Positions 43,640 to 57,700 are shown, counted from the stretch's first letter. The stretch is 64,000 nt of DNA from Neoechinorhynchus agilis (GCA_051530055.1 CM121341.1:2790001-2854000), one strand, 5' to 3'. Notes: generated from the letters alone by a model not told the origin. A program made the numbers and translations.

Positions 43640-46600
43640 ATGCCAAAAGAGCGTCGTGGTGGAATTCCGCCGAAAAAACCTAATTCTAAGAAAGGACCCA
43701 TTCAATCTAGTCAATTCTTGGAATCGCGATCAACTGGTCTTTTAGGATTCTCAGCTTTCGCAACGGACGATTCCTCTGAACAACATGATCAATTCTCTGA
43801 AGTAAATCCCGAGCTTGAATCTTACATAAGGAAGTTAAGTAAAAAGAGCAACGTTTCCAAAATCAAAGCTCTTCAGTCCATCCAATCATTCATAAATTTT
43901 AACGAAAACCGAGATCAAGTTGTTCGATTATGGCCAAAAGTTTATTGCCGTTTGTGTTTAGATTCTGACCAAATGGTTAGAGGGGAACTTGTGAAAACGA
44001 CCAAACTTCTTTTATCAAAATGTTCATTTGAGGAACTGAAGAAAGATGATGTGATTGCATATTTTTATTTATCTACGGGCGATCCATTTGTTCCAGTAAG
44101 TGAGATGGCTATACAAAACATCGCGGACAACAACTTGAACAATAATGTAAATAATCAGGTTCTTGTTCAACTTTGGACAAAGGTTATTGAACTTCACAAA
44201 AGTGACGATCTTCTTTGTATGCCCATCGGCGGTCTCGTGAATGCTTTGAAAAGTGTAAAAAGCGATCGTACTTTGACGGATATTGACAGGGTTGTTGATC
44301 ATCCTGTTTATGGAGAATTGATTAAGAAGTCTAAAGATGCTGACGTCATATGTTCTAGATTGATCGATCTCACTCTTTTATTGGCCCGTAGATCTTCTCT
44401 TCAGGGACGAATTTTAAAAGCAATAAGTGGACAATTGATTGGTCCGAGAGCAGTAGAGTGGTTAAATGCATTATTTCAGCTGTCAATAATGCAAAATATA
44501 TGGTCAAGTATTGATTTCCACACTCATATTGTCCCTTCACTTCGGCAAAATCTGGCCCATCTTCTACCTCAAACTCAATTTCTAATGACTTTCCTAGAGC
44601 TTTTATCTCGCTATTGTAAAGAAACTGAAAGTGGCAAATTAAAACTTCATGAAATTATTACAAAGATTAAGGATGAAATCATGGTGGCTTTGAGGAAGGA
44701 TCATACGAAATACGAACTTGGACTAATTTTCCTAAGATGGATTCTTAACTTTGAAATCTACGACATTTCTGACCTAAATGAAAATTTTCTGCGAGACATT
44801 CTCTTTAACTCAAATGTACCATTCTCTTCTTCGATGCTTCATGAACACTTGTCCAATGTAACATCTTCTGCAAGAACTCAACAAAACTTTATAGATCTTG
44901 TTGAACATATTTTAAATGACGAAGATAGCGAGACTAACGGGAGTCATTTGTCGACAATTCGAGCTCTTATCGAATCTAAATTGATTGAAGATGACCTATT
45001 GTTAAAACATCATTTTTCAGTTTATTTATCAAGAAAATTAAGCGGCAAAGATAGAGATAAGGTTGCTGGAGTCTTAAAAACAAATCGATTCGATCTTTTT
45101 GGCTCTGAGCGCACAAAAGTATTTAATTTGAAAAAGCTTTTATTCATACTTAAGCCTGAAATTGTAAACCTTTAGACTATTTTTTTTACTTTTCCGTGAA
45201 GACCGAATCGTTTTTTGTAGCCAAATGGAATAGTAAATCGATTTGGCAGAGTTTGAATATGACTTGCGAAATCGAAAATAGTTCGGATCAACTGGTAAAA
45301 GTTCATACTCGAATAATTCTTTTTTCCAAACAACCTCAAGAAAAGATTGAAGAATTTATGCACTCAATGCAAAAATCTCATCCGTCGATCGTGGAAGACG
45401 TGTTGATTTTAATAAAAGCGAATCGGTTTCCAGCAATCAACCTTGCCAAAATCATTGACTTGAATCAAATGGTAAATGATTATTTTGAAGGAAAAACCAA
45501 TTTGATATTTGATGTTTTGGAATCATGCGATCCAAGCTCACTGGCGAAAATTACCATGATTTTGCCTCAATTTTCCGATCAAACAAAACGTTTTAACAAA
45601 GTTTTGAAAATGTTGGAGAAGCTCATTTATTTAAGTCATGAAGTCGCTGAAGAAATTCTGGGCGTTGTTCTTAAAGATCTTCCACAACCTTGCGAATTTA
45701 TTTCCCTAATTATCAATGATTGTATAAAGGCTCAAACAAAAACAAGTCCATGTGATATTCTAGTGTTATTTCGGTCATTTGTTAAAGAATTCGATCCCTT
45801 ATTACTCGACGATTTATGTCGTCAACTCTCTTCTGAAGACTTAAAAAGTCTCGTTTACGATCACAACATCGTTGAGTTGATACCTAAAGCCATTTTGAAA
45901 TTAATGGAAACAATCGACACCATAGAGATATTCGATGTGATTCGTCTTTTACGAATAGATCGAAAGTATCAAAACAAATGCATCCAGAATATCCCGGACG
46001 GATTCCTTGTTGATCTTTTATCGAAATTCGGTGAAGCTTTCTTGGAAAAAGTTACACCGGAGGACATTGATTTTTATTTTTCGGAAAATCCGGCTTTATT
46101 CAAACACTCGTGCGTTTCTTTTAGGAACAAAATTGAAGACGTTCTCCAAGATAAAAACGCTTTTATTCTAAGTAAAATTGTTTCGAAAGCGGGTGAACAG
46201 TGTTTAAAAGAAAAAGACAATTGTACAGATTATCTATGGCACAAACTTGTTTCATCGGTTTATCCTAAATTTCCTCAAGATCCAGATCCTCCAAAGTCAA
46301 CCATATTTGATCAGATCATGAACTTGTCACGATTCGGCGAAGGCATTGTTTCACCTAAAGAAGAGCTTTCCGATTGGCAATTGGCTATCAATCCGGACAC
46401 ACTTCGCATAGTACGAATCCTTAATTCATACCACCGTATTCGAAGAATTCATGAGAGACTATTGCAAGAAGTAATAGACTATTGTACTCTGTATGAATCA
46501 TTTCGGCTCGAATTTAAATCAACACTGGAATCGGATATTGATCTTTTAAAAGAAACCATTCTCCTTTTCAACCATATATTTTCACTTGGAAAAAAGACGA

Positions 46601-49125
46601 TCACGAGCACTAGAAGCATCGATGCCGCACTTTTTCTTACTCAAATCGCGCTGGGTTCATTCGCAAACAATACCGATGTCTTTATTCAATCAATCGAACT
46701 ATTGACGATTGTGAGAGATAGAGCCATTTCTAACCAAGAACAGCTGAATGTCTTATTGAAATGCGAGCGAATTATTTTGAACGTTTTTCGAGGCATGTGT
46801 AAATCCGGGCAGGATACGAATTCCGCTATCTTGTTCATATGTGAGTATTTCCGTCGCATTGAATCAGATAAATTCTTGGGATTGCTGTTTGATATCAATA
46901 CGAGTGGACCAATTGGTGAATATAACAATCATTTGGAAATTATGAAAACTCTTCTTCAATACTATACACTTAATTTAAACTCGTTAAGTATATCAGTACT
47001 ATTGGCCCGTGCTATGGTTTCGGCTGCCATGCTCCAAAACAATAAATTCGAAGTTACTGGCGAAGGAAACACTGCAAGGTCTGTCATTCCAAATGACTTT
47101 ATTGGTGCCTTAGACCGTAGGATTTTTAAATGGGATTTATGTGGAAGTTTGAATTTCTACCATTATCTTTTTTTTGAAAATGATACAGCTAGATTTATTC
47201 TTATCACCTATAACTAATAATCCTTAAATCTATATTTCTTTAAGAGCTCATTGCAAATATCCTACAGAATACATTCTTGGAATACAGTACTTCTAAAGTC
47301 AACGTCGGATCAGGATTTTTTGAACAACTCTGCTGGATTTCTTTTGCTCGTACATGTCATAATTATTGTCTATGCAAAATGTTCGCCTAATAAGCTGGTG
47401 ATTGAAAGCATTAGCCAGAACCTTCATTCTAATGACTTCGCATCGAAGTTGATCAGAGCTTTAGTTGGAGTCTTAGAGGACTGTACTAATATTGATCGGA
47501 TATTGGACGAATTGAAAACAAGAGAATTCTCATGTGATTTCGTTGTATTGACTCTGGAGACCGAGATCAATCTTCATAGTCTTGAACAATTAGCCGCTTG
47601 TCTTTTATACGATGGATTTGTGAATGCTCCTAAGCTCATGAGGGAGTTTGCGGCTTTAATGGATGGTGGACGACAGAAACGGGCATTTTTCTCGCTTTTG
47701 TTTACTCACTTCACACCGGCTATTATTTCCACACAAATGAACGCGATCAATGATTTAATTGAAGGCGACTTGGTGATTAATAGGTAGCTAAAGATAATTT
47801 TGGTTAGTGCTTAAATCTTTTCAATCTTTCCAAATAAGTGCACTTGACCATAATTTTTAGAAGGTTTGAATTCAACCCTACTTTCAATGCTTCGAATGAT
47901 CATTAACGCTTTGATCAAGATATGTTTTTTATCTTTTGAGTAAAGATATCACAGAACAGACAATCTTAGTGAACTGCAGTAACTTTTGGTGCGAAGATGA
48001 TGGTAACCTTTGATCAAAGTCACTCATTGGAGTCGCCAGCGCAATTCAGTGAATCGAGAGTTGCGGGCTTTTTCCTTACAAATATCACTTTAAACGTTTA
48101 GAGATGATATGCGGCAACCTTGGCAGCTTAGTCGCCTAACCTGGATCTTTATTTTTTACATATCTCGGCAACTTAAAAGTTATCTTAAAAGAAACTGGAT
48201 CCATTTTTGAACTAACGCTTTCCTTGGAACAATCGGTAAATTTGTCGTACTAAACTGAAAGCAATGACCGGCTAAGTGGGGCGTAGGAATGACAGTTCAA
48301 CCTATCAAAGACGAAATACGACCACTTTTAATATTTAAACTCGAAAAGGTCACATTACCTTCCAAGGAAACCGGATCCACTTTTGAACTAACGCTTTTTT
48401 GGATATTAGGTCGCCCGCTAAAGATTGCAGATTACTTAGTAATACAGTCGATTCCGGCTTAATCGGACCACATCGGGACTCGATCCCATTTATATTAATA
48501 AGTGGCTTGTCCGATATGTACTTGGTTTTGATTCCTTTTTTAAGAAATAAATTCATTTAAAGGTCATCACAGGTCGTCTTCTTTAATGCAACGAGAAGCA
48601 AACAATTCCGACGATGTTTTGCTGAAAGTGCTTCCTAGCAAACAAGGTCGATCTATAATAGCAATAATCGACATTGGAAAAACGGATCAATACGGGGATG
48701 GTAAATGCATTAAGGACGCAGCTCTTTCTTCTAAAGCATGCAAAATCGAACTTAATATAAAATTTCCTCCAAACTATCCCATTGAACCTTTCCACGTGGA
48801 CTATAAATCTACTGCTAAGTCTTTAGCCAACGACGTAGAATGTAGACAATGGAGTTTATCTTTAATGAAACAAGGATGTGATGCTGGTGGGATGAGCTTG
48901 TTCCGATCGCTTGTTCAATGGAAGAAGAATATGAGACAGAAGTTGGAAGGAGTGAGCGAATGCATGATTTGTCTCTACATTCTGGATTATCGAACTGACG
49001 AACTTCCGAATATTATGTGCGAAGTATGTAAAAAGAAGTTCCATCGACACTGCTTATCCACTTGGTTCAACAATGCCCCAAACACGAATTGCCCTCATTG
49101 TAGAGGCGAGTTCTTTTGGCCGTAA
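43640..49125 (+). CDS. LTN1: Listerin, E3 ubiquitin ligase of ribosome quality control
   Basis: Listerin ubiquitinates nascent chains stuck on 60S ribosomal subunits. The start (MPKERRGGIPPKK, GLLGFSAFATDDS, LRKLSKKSNVSKIKALQSIQ-like) matches the listerin N-terminus. Long HEAT-type helical stretches follow in 43640-45160 and 45196-47217, then 47245-47787. The last exon (about 48580-49125) has the RWD-like region (KIELNIKFPPNYPIEPF) and the RING: CMICLYI, CEVCKKKFHRHCLSTWF and CPHCRGEFFWP, complete for zinc binding. Frame changes near 45119-45201 and 47140-47244, and the gap 47788-48580, need introns; donors GTATTT and GTAGCT and acceptor TTTAAG (47244) are present, but exact joins are uncertain. 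Visible coding is about 1,540 aa; human listerin is near 1,770. Confidence 0.85.
47788..48580. other. Intron(s) of LTN1 with a local duplication
   Basis: Two related blocks at about 48185-48240 and 48350-48400 share tttttgaactaacgcttt with small differences. A short exon may be hidden here because the listerin region between the HEAT and RWD parts is otherwise short. Confidence 0.45.
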
Positions 49126-49154
49126 TAAATAGATTAAACATTTTTTAAGAATTT

Positions 49155-49602
49155 TTAGATTTCATTATCAGAAGTCTGCACAAGTTTGTCTACCATAAAC
49201 ATATTGGGAATCGAACAAAGAATATCGTCCTTTTCATTATTCATCAATAATTCTATTTTATCACTTAGAACCTTTAATCTTTTCTCATGGCAAACGATTT
49301 GTTTCTCAATCATTACATCATAATTCTGTGATTCAGTTTGTTCAACTCTCAACTGAGAAGCATCTACATTTTGAGACTTTTCCACACACAAAGGTAGTTT
49401 AATAAGTCGAGGAACGAGCCAATGCGTCTTCGCTTCACATCTCCGGTTCGCTTTTTCGCTGTAGTCGCCTACGTTTTCAGAAAATCAGCTTAAGTATTAT
49501 TGCTTTTGACTTACAGATCAATCGCATTTCTCCTGGACTGCAAATGCGTCTGTAATCACTGAAGGAATTGGTTTCTGCTTCATTTTCATCGACTACTATC
49601 AT
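49155..49602 (-). CDS. Small protein, two exons, 133 aa, C-terminal coiled coil
   Basis: Exon 1 (49602-49515) and exon 2 (49468-49155) join across a 46-bp intron (GTAAGT...AACGTAG) to exactly 134 codons with the stop. The product begins MIVVDENEAETNSFSDYRRI, then has a Cys-containing basic stretch (EKANRRCEAKTHWLVPRL) and a helical, heptad-like region (IEKQIVCHEKRLKVLSDKIE). It is convergent with LTN1, leaving only 29 bp between the two stops, so the 3' UTRs must overlap. I do not recognise the family. Confidence 0.6.
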
Positions 49603-49689
49603 TAATATAATTGGAAAAAGGAAGCACTTAAAACGAACCTGCTCTACGTTGTGAAGGTTTGTGTTTTTTAATGATCATAATACTCTGAG

Positions 49690-50968
49690 GAAAAACGATT
49701 TTTTAAAACAAAAAGTGTTGCCACAGTTTCAGAGTGAGTACAAAAGAAGTAGAGAAAACTAAGACTTCTAACCACGTTTTTTCCCTTAACTTTATGTTCG
49801 CGAAAAAATGGACGAAAGTTTTCATAGAAATCCGACAAATAAACAATAAATATTAAAAGTGTTGTATAGAAGTCTCCATTATATAAACATGTTTTATTAA
49901 TTAATGTAAGAAATGCACGATCCACACAGTTGCCAGCATCCATCTTTGCTGAAGGTGTCTGGATGTCGGATGTTGACGGCAAGGGAGGTGGGACTTGTTT
50001 TTGAAGGTGTGTTAATGTGCGATCCGAGGCTTTGTACAGGAGATGACCGATTGGGAGTCTTTCCTTGTTCTCCGGTTGTTAAGGAAAGATTTTTGGTAGA
50101 GGGTGGTACGATCGAGGGGGGGTGAAAAAGGTTTGGGTTACGGGTGTTTACGAAGGAAGAAAATTGTGGAGGGGGTTCAAGAAGACGGAGGGCGTTTTTT
50201 GGAGAAAATGGAGTGGAGGTGATGTGGAAGGTTTTGAGGGAATGTAGAGCATTGACGGAAAGGGCGAAGAAAGTGGGGAAAGCGTATGTAAGGATAGGGA
50301 GGATGGCAGAAAGATAAAAATGAGCAAGGTGCTTAGAGGATACGCCGAGACGCCGGAGGAGTTTGAGGAGGTAAAGACGCGGGTTTGTTTTAGAGAGTGT
50401 AAATGAAATGTGGGCATCCCATTTAAGGTTTTCTTGTAAAATCAGGCCCAGTATTCGGAGAGAAGAGGAGCGTTGGATGGGGAGAGGGAGAGGAGCGGGG
50501 ATAAGGTTGCGTTTGGAAATGTGGGGGACAAGCTAAAAAGATTTGGATAAATCTAGGGAGAGGTTTAGGGTGGAGAGCGAGGGAATGAGATGGTTGAGCT
50601 CGTCCATGGTTGTGGAGAGGGAGAGAGAGGGAGATGCGATGGTAATGACTGTGAGGCCATTTTCATAGAGAAAATATTTCGCAGGGGGAGTGAGGGGATG
50701 AAGGTCATTTAGAAAAATGTCAAAGGGAGAGGGGAAAGTACGGTGCCTTGGGGAACCCCTTTAAATATGGGCAGAGAGGAGGAACAAGAAGTTCCATATT
50801 GGATATATTGTTCGCGGTTGGAGAGGAAAGAGGAAATCCAAGCGAGTTGCCAGGTTTGGAGGCCCAAGGAAGCACATGATTGGAGGAGAAGGGAGTGATC
50901 GACCGACTCGAACGCCCTGGAAATATCCAGTTGCACGAGACATTTTTTTTATTAAATACGTTCTGCAA
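49690..50968 (-). mobile_element. Jockey-like retrotransposon fossil
   Basis: The minus strand has MQLDISRAFESVDHSLLL (RT motif with the catalytic Asp, 50936), WISSFLSNREQYIQYG, and FKGVPQGTVLSP. The palm that should read YADD is decayed (YENG-like, near 50665). Downstream frames run with stops to about 49913. It is probably related to the element at 26490. It is cut on its 5' side at 50940-50970 by the tandem repeat block. Confidence 0.7.
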
Positions 50969-50989
50969 ACCTCGTCGGCTTCATCATCA

Positions 50990-52135
50990 GTTCCTTAGTT
51001 ATTGAAACACGAATATTCGGTGAAGACTTATAAAAAATAATTCTCTAATCATAAATCCCCCGTCCTGAAATATCGACAATTTGATATTGGCTGTTAAAGT
51101 ATTGATCGCCCACAGTAAACATTAATTACTGATTCTATTTAGATTTATTTTATTTAAACTTAAAATCAAGTATAAAATTAAAGACAGTTTTTTACAAGTA
51201 CCGAATTCCCTCGCTGGAATCCGGATAAAAAGTTAACGACGAAATTCGTGTGAAAGCAGAATAACTATTTTACCACTTGAATTTTTTGAAAAAGCTGAAA
51301 TTGACGAGGCTCACAGAAAGTCTTTAATAAACTCTTTACCGGATGAGGACTTATAAAAAATAATTCTCTAATCATAAATCCCCCGTCCTCAAATATCGAC
51401 AATTTGATATTGGCTGTTGAAGCAATGATCGTCCGCAATGAACATTAATTGATAAAATTTTATTTAGATTTCTTTTATTTAAACTTAAAATCAAGTATAA
51501 AATTTAAAACAGTTTTTTACAAGTACCAAATTCCCTCGCTGAAATCCGGATAAAAAATTAAGGACGAAATTCATGTGAAAGCAGAATAACTATTTTACCA
51601 CTTGAATTTTTTGAAAAAGCTGAAATTGACGAGGCTCACAGAAAGTCTTTAATAAACTCTTTACCGGATGAAGACTTCTAAAAAATAATTCTCTAATCAT
51701 AAATCCCCCGTCCTCAAATACGGACAATTTGATATTGGCTGTTAAAGTATTGATCGCCCACAGTAAACATTAATTACTGATTCTATTTAGATTTCTTTTA
51801 TTTAAACTTAAAATCAAGTATAAAATTAAAGACAGTTTTTTACAAGTACCAAATTCGCTCGCTGAAATCCGGATAAAAAGTTAACGACGAAATTCGTGTG
51901 AAAGCAGAATAACTTTTTTACCACTTGAATTTTTTGAAAAAGCTGAAATTGACGAGGCTCACAGAAAGTCTTTAATAAACTCTTTACCGGATGAGGACTT
52001 ATAAAAAATAATTCTCTAATCATAAATCCCCCGTCCTCAAATATCGACAATTTGATATTGGCTGTTGAAGCAATGATCGTCCGCAATGAACATTAATTGA
52101 TAAAATTTTATTTAGATTATCAAGTATAAAATTGA
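50990..52135. repeat. Tandem repeat, ~325-bp unit, about 3.5 copies
   Basis: Units share aataattctctaatcataa, ttgatattggctgtt, a tttaaacttaaaatcaagta block and tctttaataaactctttacc, recurring near 51030, 51358, 51685 and 52008. Diverged single copies lie at 12420-12515 and 42860-43140. Confidence 0.92.
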
Positions 52136-52517
52136 AAATTGTTTTAAAAACCTTTTATTTTATTGTACGAAATGTAGTCTAAACACCTCCAATGTTTTCT
52201 TTCATTTTGCTGGTTTATTTTCCCGAATTAAGAAAAAAGGCGGGTGTATAGGTTATTTTTTTATGGCGAATAAATGTCGGTTACCACAGAAAATGAAGAA
52301 TACGAGACCGGTGATTCTCTGATTGATGCAGTCGTTTCCTTATTGGTAATCCGGTATTAATCGTAGCGCTGATTCCAAAAGTGTTTTTAGATTCGGTACA
52401 ACTGTCACAAAAAACAGTCCAATAATTAACAAATTGATTTTTTTGGCGTTTATCCGTTCGCTGGAAGAAAACCAAAGTTCGTAAAGTTGGGAAAGTCTTT
52501 AGGCATTTAACTCGACA

Positions 52518-54031
52518 ATGGTTTACGGCGAAGCTTTGAAAGTACTAAGGCAGCATATCGATGAAAAGATTCCATTAAAAACTGCTATTTATTCGAGTCC
52601 TTATACAAATTACGGACGGCTATTGGCTTTGGTGTCGATGACACTGGAAAACCAGCGGAAGATTAAGAAGATTATTCGGTCGTCCGGATTGCTAGAGCGT
52701 GAGAAGTTTTTGGATCAGCGACTTGCGATGCTTCTTGTTCATGACGCTTGTTTCGGAAAAGGAGTTGGAAAGTGTAAATTTAAAGGCCTCATAAAACGAA
52801 ATCAAACATTTCTCGATGAAGCCTTTAAAAAGTTGGGATTAAAAAAGACGGAAAAGAAGCAAAAATCAGGATTGAGGTATGGAGTGCTGAACATTTTTAA
52901 AAGTAACAGAAAAATCGCTAAGCGGTTTTTAAAAAAAGAATTAAAGATGCATCGGTGTAGAAACATCGATCGAATCACTTCGTCCGAGAATAAGAAGCAA
53001 TTTTTTGTGGATCAAAATGACTGTTTTCTATTTAAAAATGAAGATTCGAAGCCTTTACTTCAGAATCCAAACTCGAATTTACATTTCTATTTTATGGACA
53101 AATCCAGTTGCATGGCTGCCGAATGTTTACTCGATTGCGAATATTTTTATAATGCCGCAAAGGCAGGAAATTGGTCAATTTGGATTTTTTTGGGATTAAA
53201 ACGAAAAAAATAATTGACGGTCACTATAAAAAAATTTATTTAAAAATACACTTTGACGTAAAAAGATATTTTTCTCTAAGAATTCCCATTGATTTAAAGA
53301 ACGAATCGTTAATTTTGGGTTGTTTAATCATGTTCTAATTTTCGTGTTTTAACCAAAAACTTTTATATGTTGGCGTCTTGCAGTCCTCAAAATATTTGAG
53401 CTGTAGATAAAAATCCAAATTTATTGACCTCAATAAATCGCTTTCAATGGTGGACACGTGCGCCGCCCCAGGGAACAAGACGTGGTATTGCTCAAGAATG
53501 GCTTATGAACATAACGTTCAATTGGAAATAACGGCAATTGAACGATCTAAACTAAGATTTAAATCGATGCGTTCCAGATTACGATCGGCACTTGGTGAAC
53601 GTTCAAAGACAGTGAGCTTTATCAACAAGGATATATGTGATTTCTGGACTGTTAATGATAACTTACATCCGGACTTTATCCTCGTAGATCCAACGTGTTC
53701 CGGCACCGGAATGTCCGAACAATATAAAGCTAGTGAACAACATCTGAAGCGCCTTGGTAAAGTGCAGTATAGAATACTCTCAAAGTCATTAGGAAGACTT
53801 TCAGAGACCGGACGACTTGTTTATTGCACTTGTTCTCAGAATAAGGAGGAAAATGAATGTGTCGTTGAACGTGCACTTCACAAATATGAAGCCAAATTTG
53901 AATTGGAACCATTATTTTTGATGTGGCCACACCGAGGCACAACTCAAAATACTTCGGAATGCATTTACACTAAAAGTAACTTGTTCAGAAATGTTCTATT
54001 TGTTGCATGTTTCGTTCATAAGAAAAGGTGA
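52518..54031 (+). CDS. NSUN5: NSUN5-type 25S/28S rRNA cytosine-5 methyltransferase, interrupted
   Basis: NSUN5 (yeast Rcm1) methylates one cytosine of large-subunit rRNA in the nucleolus. Frame 1 (52518-53213, about 231 aa) has the N-terminal helical region (ALKVLRQHIDEKIPLKTAIY, LRQ/LLVHDACFGKG) and the start of the core (MDKSSCMAAECLLDC). Frame 2 (53447-54031, about 194 aa) begins at the SAM-binding motif DTCAAPGNKT and has DPTCSGTG and LVYCTCSQNKEENE, holding both active-site cysteines, then WPHRG and FVACFV. Order and spacing fit NSUN5 well. The frames are separated by 233 bp. The last in-frame stop before frame 2 is at 53408-53410 and no AG lies between it and the motif, so a normal splice acceptor is missing: unusual intron, assembly error or broken gene. 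Confidence 0.8.
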
Positions 54032-54702
54032 GTGGTGTAAAAGAAAAACGGTTCATTGTTGGCATTTTCTAAGAGCTCTTACAAAATATGCTTAAATTTG
54101 AATATTCTATAAGTAAAGCCTTTATAAGATTCAAAACTGTACACCTTTTTTTTAAAACTCTTACATCTTCATTTGAATATTTTATAACAAAAAGATACCT
54201 TATTGTTCGCTCGACCTAAAATTTGTTATTTTGATCGCTGATTGGTTATGCTCACATTGAGATCTGGTTGTGGCTTGTAATTTCATTTCCTCCAATGAAA
54301 AAAATGCCGACTACTCTCGAATATTAATATTTTGTTGCGACTACAAATTACGTCTTTTTTAAAAATCATAAATTACTTTTCGAAGCTTCACACAAAGAGA
54401 ATTTGAAAGTCAATTATTTATTCCGGGTAAAAAAGATAAAATTCTTTAGAAAAACATCGACAGAGCCGATTAACTTTTTGGGTTTCTCAGATTAATTTCT
54501 TTCCTTTAAACTTCTATGTGAACTTAAAGTCAATGAAATATAAATTCCTACACGTTCTCATTTCGAACTCAAGAAACCTCGTAAAATTAAGCTTCATTAA
54601 ATCAACGGTCATAAATAAAGGAAAAGATTGCTCACGCAAATAATTTTCCAAAAAACATTCGCGCTACTCCGTTTATTTTTGATAATCGAACCCACGTTCA
54701 CA
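54032..54702. other. Convergent 3' intergenic region
   Basis: AT-rich sequence between the ends of the NSUN5 and CNTNAP-like genes. No further feature seen. Confidence 0.5.
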
Positions 54703-57700
54703 TCACTCCTCTATTTTATAAATTGGCTCGTTAGATTTTAGATACTTTTTATAATACGTCTTGCAAATGATTGCAATGCAAGTGGTGATCAAAACACACG
54801 AAGACAAAGCAGCCAAAATATAGCCTGCGATTTTACTGGCGATCGAATATTTGTTTGCAAAATCATTATCCTCAACGTCAACGACAAACATCTTCTTTTT
54901 CACGTTAAATGATTGGTGTACATCCATCGAGTTATTGAACCGTTCGTTTCCGAGAAAACAACTTCGTTCTTCGAGCGATGGACTATATATTAAAGATGCT
55001 GTCGGATCGGCGCACACGGCGACCTTTCTCGTAAGTTCACTATCATCACCAACAAATCGCTTTAACGGCACGATTTGATTGATAACAACGGCACTAATAC
55101 ATCCACTAAAAGCGTTCAACTTTCGTTTTAGATTAAAATCGTTTTGAAGTACACCGCCTATACAGATACGCCGCGGGTAATGAAGTGCGAGATCAGCTTC
55201 ATTTGGCCATATAAGAAAATCGCCATCAATATCGGTTTTAGCTTCATTACCGTCTATCGAAGAATGTCTCCTATTGAACATTCTCCGTGGAGACAATCTG
55301 CACCACCCATATTCTTGCCTTTCGACCTTTTTCTAGAAGCCTGAACCGCAAATCATGCGATAAACCATCCGAATAATCCCCCCAGTGACTGTTCAAACGC
55401 GCCAGATCAGTACCGAAATCCAAAGTAACTCTTAGACCACCATTATTGTTAATCTCAATCAACAAATAATCCTTTCTTCGGTTTTTTGTATTTAATGGGC
55501 CTTCATCTCCAACAATAGCAAACAGAACAACACTTTTTTCATAAGTAGCGAACGACAGACTGATATCGATATCTTGCATTGCGTAAACACCCGTGCTCGG
55601 AATCGTATGGATCAGTATAGTGCATCCATTGAACCAGAATCCGACTGGAATCGTACAACGAGTACCAATGTAACCCGTCATTGAACAATCACATTGAACT
55701 GTGTCGTAATAGGACACACATTTTCCTCCATTCTGGCAAAGGTCAGAGTATCTTGGAAACCATTGGCATAAATTAGGACAGCCATTGATAAAGGTATCCC
55801 GTTTTAAAACAAACTTTGTCAAATTGATCGCTTGGTCGTTTAAATTAATATTACGAATACAACCATTAAACCCGTTTATAAAGGGATATCGATCGGGTGC
55901 GCCGATTATATGGATCAGCTCCTGTTGGCAATCTAGGACAAACGTCGATATGCATTCGTATTTCACAAATGATTTAAACCAAGATTTCTAATCCTAACAA
56001 TTATAAACTAGAAGTCTTCACTTGGTAAATAATTTTTTGTGTGGAAAAACATTCTGCGAGCCTCGTCAGGTTCATCATCAATTCTGAAAAACAATTCCAA
56101 ATAAGCATGATCGACATAAGTTCTCATACCGTACATCTTGCCGGATAATCTACATCGTCAATTATAACAACTGCACCAAGGTCAGAAAATCGTACACCGA
56201 TGGAATGCCAATGATCGTCATCAATCTCTTTACTATGCATAATCCGATAACGACTGAAATCATTGGATGATAATAGCTTATCAAAGCACACCAACTCGAC
56301 TTCTCGTTGTGATTTTAAGCTAAGTTCGACTATTGGCCCTTTTATTAACAAATTATCGTTTGATCGAAACGAACTCCATAAAACAGCTCCCTCCCAACCG
56401 GCACGTCTGATTCGATTGTGATTAAAGGGGGATGTTTTGAACTGAATTGAAAAAGAAGAGAGTCCATATTGCTTCCCAACCATTATCCCATGCTTATTGG
56501 ACAATAGAGTGATTTCGCTGTATAAATTTTTGACTTCAATCTCCTCTGGAGCGTATTTAGCGTAACATTTATCAACATCCGCAAGACATACGCTCAATGC
56601 ATCAATAAAGGAGTTTTTCTCATTCGCAATTGATTTAATTAATGATCTATGGTAGTCAGCCGATGTCTCACAATATCTACCGGAAAACCCTACTGGACAA
56701 GAACAATTAAAGATTCCCATTTCTTCGTTGATCGAAACGCAAAGTCCGCCGTTGTGGCAAGGATTATCCAAACATAACCTTTGTGGAAACTGACATTTAT
56801 AGGAAATATAGTTCAAGTATTTAGCACTTTCTCTCCATTTTGCCATTATATCAGTCGAACACACCTTGACTGCTCTTGCGCAAAATATGGTCGCCGGTAA
56901 TGATCCGTGATTTCCAATAAAAACATTAACTATTCCGAATAAATCAACATTGATTTGATCCAATACGTTTGCGATCTTTTTAGAGTCGCAAATGGCACTC
57001 AGTTGCTTAGATGAACCAATTCTAACGCTTAAAAAATGCCAGTTATTATCTGCTTTTAAATCTAAATGATAAAAAGCGATTTGACGTACGCTAGAAACTA
57101 AAAACGATCACGAAACCAACCACAATTTTCGATTTCAGATTTCGTAGAGGAATTCGTTGAATCGTCAACTATAATTACCATTCGTCCGTTTTCCACTGCT
57201 ATCTAAAGCCACAAAATTGTTTTAAGAGTAACAAATAAACTTTAATTTCATTTGCGATTTCTAGGCATCACTTCTTGTTGAACAAAAACCCATTTTGGAT
57301 AAGCCTGAAACTATTTTTATGTGCTACAAAAATCGTTGTGGGATTATCTTATTTTTAATCGTTGAAATCTTGATTTTCATGTATATTATCCATTTTGGAT
57401 AAAACTCACCAACCTGTAAAGAAACTTTGTTGAATTCAAAAACAACAAGACTGCCATCGTTTCGTATACCGCTAAATTCCAAATTGACTTCAAATTCGCC
57501 TTCGAGTTCAACATTTGTGTATTTAAATTCTGATTCTGAATCCTTGACCGATAAAGTTAAGACTCCGGTTGTCTTATGTAAATAGTTTTTGCGTTGATAA
57601 GAGATAATTTTAACTCACGATACAATTTTTGTGATATAAACGCCCGATATTGTAAACGAGCTTTTCGCCAATCGCGAATTCGTCCATGTTATCATTAATA

